NCBI GenBank assembly: GCA_012516225.1
Contig: JAAYWX010000256.1
Span: 1 to 6,170, forward strand
Direction of reading: 5' to 3'
DNA length: 6,170 nucleotides
Source of the DNA: Clostridiales bacterium
Lineage (GTDB): Bacteria; Bacillota; Clostridia; Oscillospirales; Oscillospiraceae
Shown here one piece after another: positions 1-4,390 of the stretch. The notes below the pieces were generated by a model. It was not told the DNA's origin, searched no databases, and saw only the letters and a list, made by a program, of their open reading frames with translations. The first letter of the stretch is position 1; the number at the start of each line of letters is the position of its first letter. The position numbers were made by a program, and so were the translations under genes.

Positions 1-1
1 G

Positions 2-592
2 TACCCGGAATATCAGCTTTTCGAAGAAACTGTTTTTAAGGATATTGCTTTCGGTCCGCGAAACATGGGGCTTTCAAAGCAGGAAATTGAAGAAATAGTA
101 TATGAGGCGGCCGGATTTGTCGGCGTGCCAGAATCTCTTTTTGATAACTCCCCCCTTGAGCTTTCCGGCGGTCAGAAACGACGTGTAGCCATAGCAGGAG
201 TAATCGCTATGCGCCCTGAAGTTCTCGTCCTTGACGAACCCACAGCCGGACTTGATCCAGAAGGCTGTGCCAGCATTCTTAAAAATATAACAGACTACAG
301 AAAAGCACCCGGAGCGCCGGTTATCCTTGTTTCTCACAGTATGGAGGACATCGCACGTATAGCGGAAAGGCTCGTTGTTTTTGACAGCGGGCATATAGTG
401 ATGGACGATACTCCATTTGAAGTTTTTTCGCATGCCGACAAGCTGCGCAGCATCGGACTTGACGTTCCTATAGCAACGGATATAGCGGCCCGGCTCCGTG
501 ATTTGGGCATAGACGTTCCCCTGTCCTGCTATACAGTGGAGCAGCTCCGAGATGCCGTACTTTCTCTGAAAAAGGAGGGCGGCATATGCTGA
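2..592 (+). CDS. ecfA2: EcfA2, ECF transporter ATPase (5' truncated by window)
   Basis: This is one of the two cytoplasmic ATPases of an energy-coupling-factor (ECF) transporter, which powers uptake of vitamins or other micronutrients through exchangeable S-components. The frame is open from base 2, so the true start and the Walker A loop lie upstream; about 196 residues are visible, against roughly 285 in the family. The visible part opens with the Q-loop region YPEYQLFEETV, whose YPE.QLF form is typical of EcfA2 rather than EcfA1. Then come the ABC signature LSGGQKRRVAIAG, Walker B VLVLDEP with D-loop AGLDPEG, and the switch histidine in VSHSMEDIA. The roughly 70 residues after that form the C-terminal extension usual in EcfA proteins. 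An in-frame ATG at 65 is internal to the domain and is not the real start. The stop overlaps the ecfT start. The S-component and EcfA1 are not visible; EcfA1 would be expected just upstream. Confidence 0.95.
   Translation, partial: YPEYQLFEETVFKDIAFGPRNMGLSKQEIEEIVYEAAGFVGVPESLFDNSPLELSGGQKRRVAIAGVIAMRPEVLVLDEPTAGLDPEGCASILKNITDYRKAPGAPVILVSHSMEDIARIAERLVVFDSGHIVMDDTPFEVFSHADKLRSIGLDVPIATDIAARLRDLGIDVPLSCYTVEQLRDAVLSLKKEGGIC
573..578 (+). promoter_or_regulatory. Ribosome binding site of ecfT
   Basis: A perfect AGGAGG Shine-Dalgarno sequence lies inside the end of ecfA2, 7 nt before the ATG at 586. It fixes the ecfT start and shows that ecfT can be initiated efficiently even though it overlaps ecfA2. 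Confidence 0.85.
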
Positions 593-1392
593 AAGACATA
601 ACCCTTGGTCAGTACTTCCCCGGCAACAGCTTTATTCACAGGCTTGATCCGCGCACAAAGCTTATATGCACTCTTATATATATAATCGCGCTTTTTGCCG
701 CCAAATCATATGTAACCTACGGAATTCTGCTGACTTTCCTCTGCTTATCCGTCGCCGTGGCCAACATCACGCCTTCATCCCTTCTTAAAGGTTTGAAACC
801 CATTACCTTTATTATAGTTTTTACCGCGGTTTTAAACCTCTTTTACACAAAGGGCGGAAAAGAGCTGTTCAGTTTCTGGGTCTTTACTGTTACTTCAAAC
901 GGACTAAAGACTGCTGTTTTTATGGTTTTAAGGATAATGCTGCTTATAACCGGAACTTTCCTTCTCACCTATACCACGAAACCGATGACACTCACGGACG
1001 GGATGGAGCTTCTTATGAATCCTCTCAAGAAAATAAATGTCCCTGTCCATGAGTTTTCGCTTATGATGAGCATTGCTCTGCGCTTTATACCAACGCTTAT
1101 TGAAGAAGCGGATAAAATATCCAATGCCCAGAAAGCGCGCGGCGCAGATTTTGAAACAGGGAAGCTGACGGAGCGTGCAAAAGCCCTCCTTCCACTTCTC
1201 GTTCCTCTTTTTGTCAGTGCGTTCCGCCGTGCAGACGAACTTGCAACGGCTATGGAATCGCGCTGCTATCACGGCGGAGAAGGCCGGACGCGTATGAAAA
1301 AGCTCCGGATGACAACTGCGGATATTGTCACGCTCTCTCTATCCGTTGTTTTCCTCGCCGGCATAATATATCTTGCAAGGTTGGGTTTATGA
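586..1392 (+). CDS. ecfT: EcfT, ECF transporter transmembrane scaffold subunit
   Basis: EcfT is the membrane subunit that links the EcfA1/EcfA2 ATPases to the substrate-binding S-component. The 268-residue protein is full length for the family. The N-terminus (GNSFIHRLDPRTKL) is the characteristic EcfT opening. Hydrophobic segments lie at about residues 25-39, 43-62, 73-88, 106-128 and 243-263. Two coupling motifs that contact the ATPases are visible: ARG at 184-186 (in AQKARGADF) and a second one at 222-228 (AMESRCY), where Cys replaces the Gly of the Ala-Arg-Gly consensus, as is common in Firmicutes EcfT. LRFIPTL at 165-171 precedes the first coupling helix. The start is set by a strong Shine-Dalgarno sequence. 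The frame overlaps ecfA2 by 7 bp and truA by 4 bp (ATGA). No S-component lies next to it, which fits a group II ECF module shared by several S-components encoded elsewhere. Confidence 0.96.
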   Translation: MLKDITLGQYFPGNSFIHRLDPRTKLICTLIYIIALFAAKSYVTYGILLTFLCLSVAVANITPSSLLKGLKPITFIIVFTAVLNLFYTKGGKELFSFWVFTVTSNGLKTAVFMVLRIMLLITGTFLLTYTTKPMTLTDGMELLMNPLKKINVPVHEFSLMMSIALRFIPTLIEEADKISNAQKARGADFETGKLTERAKALLPLLVPLFVSAFRRADELATAMESRCYHGGEGRTRMKKLRMTTADIVTLSLSVVFLAGIIYLARLGL

Positions 1393-2153
1393 GAAATATT
1401 GCTCTTCGCCTTGCCTATGACGGCACCCGCTATCATGGCTGGCAGGTTCAGAAAAATGACGTTTCGGTTGCCGGAACGCTTGAAAAAGCTCTTTCTAAAA
1501 TATGCGAACATCCCGTAAAAGTCATAGGCTGCGGAAGGACAGACGCCGGGGTTCACGCGCTACGCTACTGTGCCAATTTCAAAACTGACTCCAAAATACC
1601 GGCAGACAGACTTCCCCTCGCGCTGAATTCGCGCCTTCCGTCAGATATTGCTGCAGTTGACGCTGTCGAGGCTCCGGATGACTTCAACGCAATTTTGTCA
1701 TGCGTAAAAAAAGAGTATGTCTATAAACTCCACAACTCCCGCATACGCGACCCTTTTCTTGAAAACCGCGCCTGTTTTTTCCCTTCCCCGCTGGATGAAG
1801 AGCGCATGAAAAAAGCAGCAAAACAGTTTGAAGGTACACATGACTTCCGCGCTGTGCGCAGTATAGGAACCGATACAAAAACTACGGTAAGGACTGTACA
1901 CTGGTGCGAAATCGAAAAAGACGGAGATATTATCACCCTCAGGATCTGTGCGGACGGCTTTCTTTACAACATGGTCCGCGCAATTATGGGAACTGTTGTG
2001 TATGCCGGGCTCGGAAAACTAAGTCCGGAATCCATCCCCCTGCTTCTTGAAAGCGGGGATCGCAGACTTACAGGCCCTACGATGCCCCCTCAGGGACTTT
2101 ATATGTCACGCATTTGGTATGAAGGCATAGTCGGCGAGATGATGAAAAAATGA
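1389..2153 (+). CDS. truA: TruA, tRNA pseudouridine(38-40) synthase
   Basis: TruA isomerises uridines at positions 38, 39 and 40 in the tRNA anticodon arm to pseudouridine. At 254 residues it is normal length. The N-terminal strand LAYDGTRYHGWQ is family-typical. The catalytic aspartate is D52 in CGRTDAGVHA (residues 48-57). Y110 in KKEYVYKL corresponds to the conserved active-site tyrosine (Y118 of E. coli by hand alignment). Motif III is FLYNMVR at 191-197, and the C-terminal PPQGLYM (233-239) is also canonical. The segment before Y110 reads FNAILSC instead of the common FHARFSA, so the usual Arg is Ile (see findings). The gene starts in an ATGA overlap with ecfT and has only a weak AAGG at 1377-1380, so translational coupling is likely. 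The ecfA-ecfT-truA order is widespread in Firmicutes. Confidence 0.97.
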   Translation: MRNIALRLAYDGTRYHGWQVQKNDVSVAGTLEKALSKICEHPVKVIGCGRTDAGVHALRYCANFKTDSKIPADRLPLALNSRLPSDIAAVDAVEAPDDFNAILSCVKKEYVYKLHNSRIRDPFLENRACFFPSPLDEERMKKAAKQFEGTHDFRAVRSIGTDTKTTVRTVHWCEIEKDGDIITLRICADGFLYNMVRAIMGTVVYAGLGKLSPESIPLLLESGDRRLTGPTMPPQGLYMSRIWYEGIVGEMMKK

Positions 2154-2214
2154 GTATCTTTCCAAATAAGCCTTTATATTCTTAACAAAAAATCTATTTA
2201 TTTATCAGAAAATA

Positions 2215-2223
2215 TGCTATAAT
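2215..2223 (+). promoter_or_regulatory. Extended -10 promoter before the DUF5711-like gene
   Basis: TGCTATAAT is a perfect sigma-A -10 box (TATAAT, 2218-2223) with the TGn extension at 2215-2217. The upstream DNA is A/T-rich (2181-2213), like an UP element. The best-spaced -35 candidate is TATTTA at 2195-2200 (17-bp spacer), which is poor, but extended -10 promoters often tolerate that. Transcription would start near 2230, giving a 5' leader of about 180 nt before the gene at 2411. It is the only good promoter candidate I find between truA and clpE, and is inferred from sequence alone. Confidence 0.6.
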
Positions 2224-2224
2224 G

Positions 2225-2262
2225 ACCGCATGCGATTTATGACTGCCCGTTTCACATGCGGT
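2225..2262. repeat. 8-bp perfect inverted repeat at predicted transcription start
   Basis: ACCGCATG (2225-2232) is the exact reverse complement of CATGCGGT (2255-2262), with a 22-nt spacer. The left arm overlaps an internal 8-bp palindrome, CGCATGCG (2227-2234). The left arm covers the predicted +1 of the promoter at 2215-2223, so as DNA it is well placed to be an operator. As RNA, only part of the left arm would be transcribed. No regulator is known from this window. Confidence 0.4.
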
Positions 2263-2322
2263 GCTTTAACGCTTTGCGGCTTTAAATTTTATGCACTGTC
2301 ATGCCTTTTATTTTAAAATATA

Positions 2323-2369
2323 CGCTTCTTTGCCTTTGACAGGCTTACGGCAAAATCAAGGCAAAAGCG
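2323..2369 (+). other. Imperfect hairpin in the 5' leader
   Basis: CGCTT (2323-2327) followed by TTGCCTT and GA (to 2339) pairs with TCAAGGCAAAAGCG (2356-2369). This gives about 14 base pairs interrupted by a 2-nt and a 1-nt bulge, with a 16-nt loop. A second copy of GGCAAA at 2349-2354 could pair with TTTGCC (2329-2334) instead, so two mutually exclusive stems are possible. There is no T-run after the 3' arm, so it is not an ordinary intrinsic terminator. It ends about 30 nt before the Shine-Dalgarno GGAG at 2400-2403. It does not match a riboswitch class I can recognise. Confidence 0.35.
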
Positions 2370-2410
2370 GTTAAGGGCTGTCTGATTCTGCTATTTATTG
2401 GAGTTGAAAT

Positions 2411-3541
2411 ATGGTTCGTTCCAAACATGCAAAAAAAAGCGGTCAGAAGCGGAATTTATCCGCCCCCGCGGCGACTGTCCTCATAATTCTTATAGGAATC
2501 ATCATTTTTCTGTATAGGGACAGGCTTTCTTCTTCCGTTATAGGCGCATTTTCTAACGGCGAACCCAAAACGGTTTCGGGAAGCGAACCGTTTACATACG
2601 AAACAGGCTCCAAACAAATTTTCTCGCCTATGGGAGACAGTCTGGCTATCGCCTCCACAACCGGACTGCAGCTTCTTGACAGCAGCGGAGAAACCGTTTC
2701 CCGTGAAGTCTTTTCAATGGTTAACCCCGCAGTATGCAGCAACGAAACCTGCTGTGCTTTTTTTGATGTCGGCGGGAAAACGTTGCGTATTTTTAAAGAC
2801 GGCAAAATCCATGAACTTGACAGAACTTCTGCTATAATCTCCGTTACGGTCAACAGCAATGGCTATTTCGCCGTTGCTGAGGAGGAAACCGGCTATAAGG
2901 GCAGCGTTACCGTATACGGAAGCGACTTGGAGCCTAAATACAAGTGGTACTCCGGCTCCGGATATACGCTTGATGCCGCAGTATCACCCGACAATGGGAC
3001 CCTTGCCGTCCTTTGCGTCGGCCCTTCCGGCAGTATAATACATCTTATGCACTTGGACAGTGAGGAAGAGTTCGCTTCGATTTCAATTCCTGATGAACTT
3101 GCATTTAAAATTCATTTCGCCAAAAACGGAAATTTATATGCTCTTTCGGAAAAATCCATCCGCTTTTACGGAAGCGGAGGAAAAGAATTGTCCATATATA
3201 ATTTTAAGGAAAACTATCTTGCCAATTATGAATTCAGTGACGAATTCTGTGCTGTTGTTCTAAGCAAATATGTGTCCGGAAGCGATGTTTCCCTCCTAAG
3301 CTTCGGTGCGGACGGGAAAGTACTCGGTACCATACTTCTTGACGGCGAACCTCTCTCTCTTTCTTCCCATAAACAAAAGCTGCTCGTCCTTGACGCCGAA
3401 AGCGTCGCCCTTTACAGTGACGATCTGCGTCTTCAGAAGAAAAATCATGTTGTTCCTGGTTCAATGTCCGCAGTTCTCATGCCAAAGAGCAGCATACTTC
3501 TTCTTTCTTCCCATTATGGTCAAAAGTGTGAATTTACCTAA
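2411..3541 (+). CDS. DUF5711-like membrane-anchored beta-propeller protein
   Basis: A 376-residue protein of unknown function. Residues 1-17 are rich in Lys/Arg, followed by one hydrophobic segment at about 18-35 (TVLIILIGIIIFLY). By the positive-inside rule, the N-terminus is cytoplasmic and the remaining ~340 residues are outside. That part consists of repeated short beta-strand units resembling WD40/YVTN-type blades, for example GDSLAIASTTGLQLLDSSG (75-93), NGYFAVAEEETG (150-161), NGTLAVLCVGPSG (195-207), NGNLYALSEKSIRFYGSGG (239-257) and QKLLVLDAESVALYSDD (322-338). The architecture matches my memory of the DUF5711 family in clostridia; I have not verified this by search. GGAG at 2400-2403, 7 nt before the ATG, supports the start. 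The last blade (SSILLLSSHYG) runs to the natural end, so I see no frameshift. It is followed after 90 bp by a CvpA-family gene, which suggests an envelope role. Confidence 0.75.
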   Translation: MVRSKHAKKSGQKRNLSAPAATVLIILIGIIIFLYRDRLSSSVIGAFSNGEPKTVSGSEPFTYETGSKQIFSPMGDSLAIASTTGLQLLDSSGETVSREVFSMVNPAVCSNETCCAFFDVGGKTLRIFKDGKIHELDRTSAIISVTVNSNGYFAVAEEETGYKGSVTVYGSDLEPKYKWYSGSGYTLDAAVSPDNGTLAVLCVGPSGSIIHLMHLDSEEEFASISIPDELAFKIHFAKNGNLYALSEKSIRFYGSGGKELSIYNFKENYLANYEFSDEFCAVVLSKYVSGSDVSLLSFGADGKVLGTILLDGEPLSLSSHKQKLLVLDAESVALYSDDLRLQKKNHVVPGSMSAVLMPKSSILLLSSHYGQKCEFT

Positions 3542-3631
3542 AAATAACGGTTTACGTTTTGCAGGGAACGGAGAATATCTTTTATATAAAGAATGGGCAG
3601 CCTGCATATGCCCAACAACGTGAGGTAAGTT

Positions 3632-4357
3632 ATGAACATCGCTATGGAGGCAGTTTTGCTTATTATTATCCTTATGTGTGCTTGGACAGGCTATAAAAAA
3701 GGGCTTGTCATGTGCATAGGAACCATATTGGCAATAATAATATCTCTATATGTAGGTGATTTGCTGTCGGACACTTTCTCCCCTGCCGTAAAACCGGCCG
3801 TAAGGCCTTTTATAAGCGGCTATATGGATGGTTCTCAGGGAGCAATAAGCGACAGTCTTGACGAACTGCTTGACGGCAACCCTGCCGGACTGTCTGTTGA
3901 GGACGCATTGCAGCAATACCCGGATTTAAAACATAGGCTTTGTGAAAGCAGTTTCAAAAAAGTGGGAGCATACACCTCTTCGGCAAAGTCCATGGCTGAT
4001 GAGGCCGTTGGCTTAAGCGAAAAAAACGGAATATCTCTTTCCTCGGCAATAGTTGATATAACATGCAGCTATTTTACATATTTGGTCGCGTTTATTCTGT
4101 TTTTTGTACTTACTTTGATTGTATTTACAGTTTTGGGGAATATTTTTAATCTAAGCGTTAAAATCCCCGACAGGGAGAGACTGAATACCGTCGGCGGTGC
4201 CGTTGTCGGCGGAGTAACGGGCATAGTATATTGTATTATAATCGCATGGGTTTTGAAGTTCTCCGGCGCGCTCTTTCCTGAAGAGGAAATGCGGCACACT
4301 CTTCTGACCTCACTGTTTTTAAAAATAAACTTTCTGTCCGTGTTCCTCTCTATTTAA
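3632..4357 (+). CDS. CvpA family membrane protein
   Basis: A 241-residue polytopic inner-membrane protein of the CvpA (colicin V production) family, whose molecular function in Firmicutes is not settled. Hydrophobic segments lie at about residues 6-18, 26-44, 146-169 and 186-211, with a further hydrophobic tail at 224-241. Two family hallmarks are visible: GYKKGL (20-25) between the first two helices, and the glycine-rich LNTVGGAVVGGVTG (184-197) at the start of the fourth. A soluble insert of about 100 residues (45-145) separates helices 2 and 3; it is longer than in short CvpA proteins such as that of E. coli, and resembles other clostridial members. GAGG at 3622-3625, 6 nt upstream, supports the ATG at 3632 over a later internal ATG. 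The gene lies between the beta-propeller gene and clpE, probably in one operon. Confidence 0.82.
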   Translation: MNIAMEAVLLIIILMCAWTGYKKGLVMCIGTILAIIISLYVGDLLSDTFSPAVKPAVRPFISGYMDGSQGAISDSLDELLDGNPAGLSVEDALQQYPDLKHRLCESSFKKVGAYTSSAKSMADEAVGLSEKNGISLSSAIVDITCSYFTYLVAFILFFVLTLIVFTVLGNIFNLSVKIPDRERLNTVGGAVVGGVTGIVYCIIIAWVLKFSGALFPEEEMRHTLLTSLFLKINFLSVFLSI

Positions 4358-4376
4358 AACCACATTCTTATTGTTT

Positions 4377-4382
4377 AAGGAG
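4377..4382 (+). promoter_or_regulatory. Ribosome binding site of clpE
   Basis: AAGGAG lies 8 nt before the ATG at 4391 and fixes that start, which keeps the whole N-terminal zinc-binding motif. The 33-bp gap after the CvpA-family gene contains this site but no visible promoter or terminator. It also lacks a tandem GGTCAAA repeat of the type bound by CtsR. Confidence 0.8.
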
Positions 4383-4390
4383 AAGAAATT

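Noticed and set aside
2230..2316. A 28-codon open frame starting with ATG at the predicted transcription start (possible leaderless leader peptide).
   Set aside because: It has no Shine-Dalgarno site, no recognisable composition or repeated codon run typical of attenuator peptides, and its start at +1 depends on an unproven transcription start. Its length is expected by chance.
2336..2341. A perfect TTGACA -35 hexamer in the leader.
   Set aside because: No acceptable -10 box lies 16-18 bp downstream (the expected position reads AGGCAA), so it is not a credible promoter.
3559..3588. TTGCAG (3559-3564) with TATATA (3583-3588), 18-bp spacing, before the CvpA-family gene.
   Set aside because: Both boxes are only partial matches in an A/T-rich gap, and the gene layout is explained by the upstream promoter. 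A weak internal promoter remains possible.
3594..3614. TGGGCA/TGCCCA 6-bp hairpin between the propeller gene and the CvpA-family gene, considered as a terminator.
   Set aside because: The stem is short and no T-run follows it, so it does not look like an intrinsic terminator.
3306..3623. A 105-codon + strand frame overlapping the end of the propeller gene, considered as a frameshifted C-terminus.
   Set aside because: The propeller frame ends naturally after its last blade, and the overlapping frame lacks propeller-like repeats, a ribosome binding site and family resemblance. It looks like a shadow frame.
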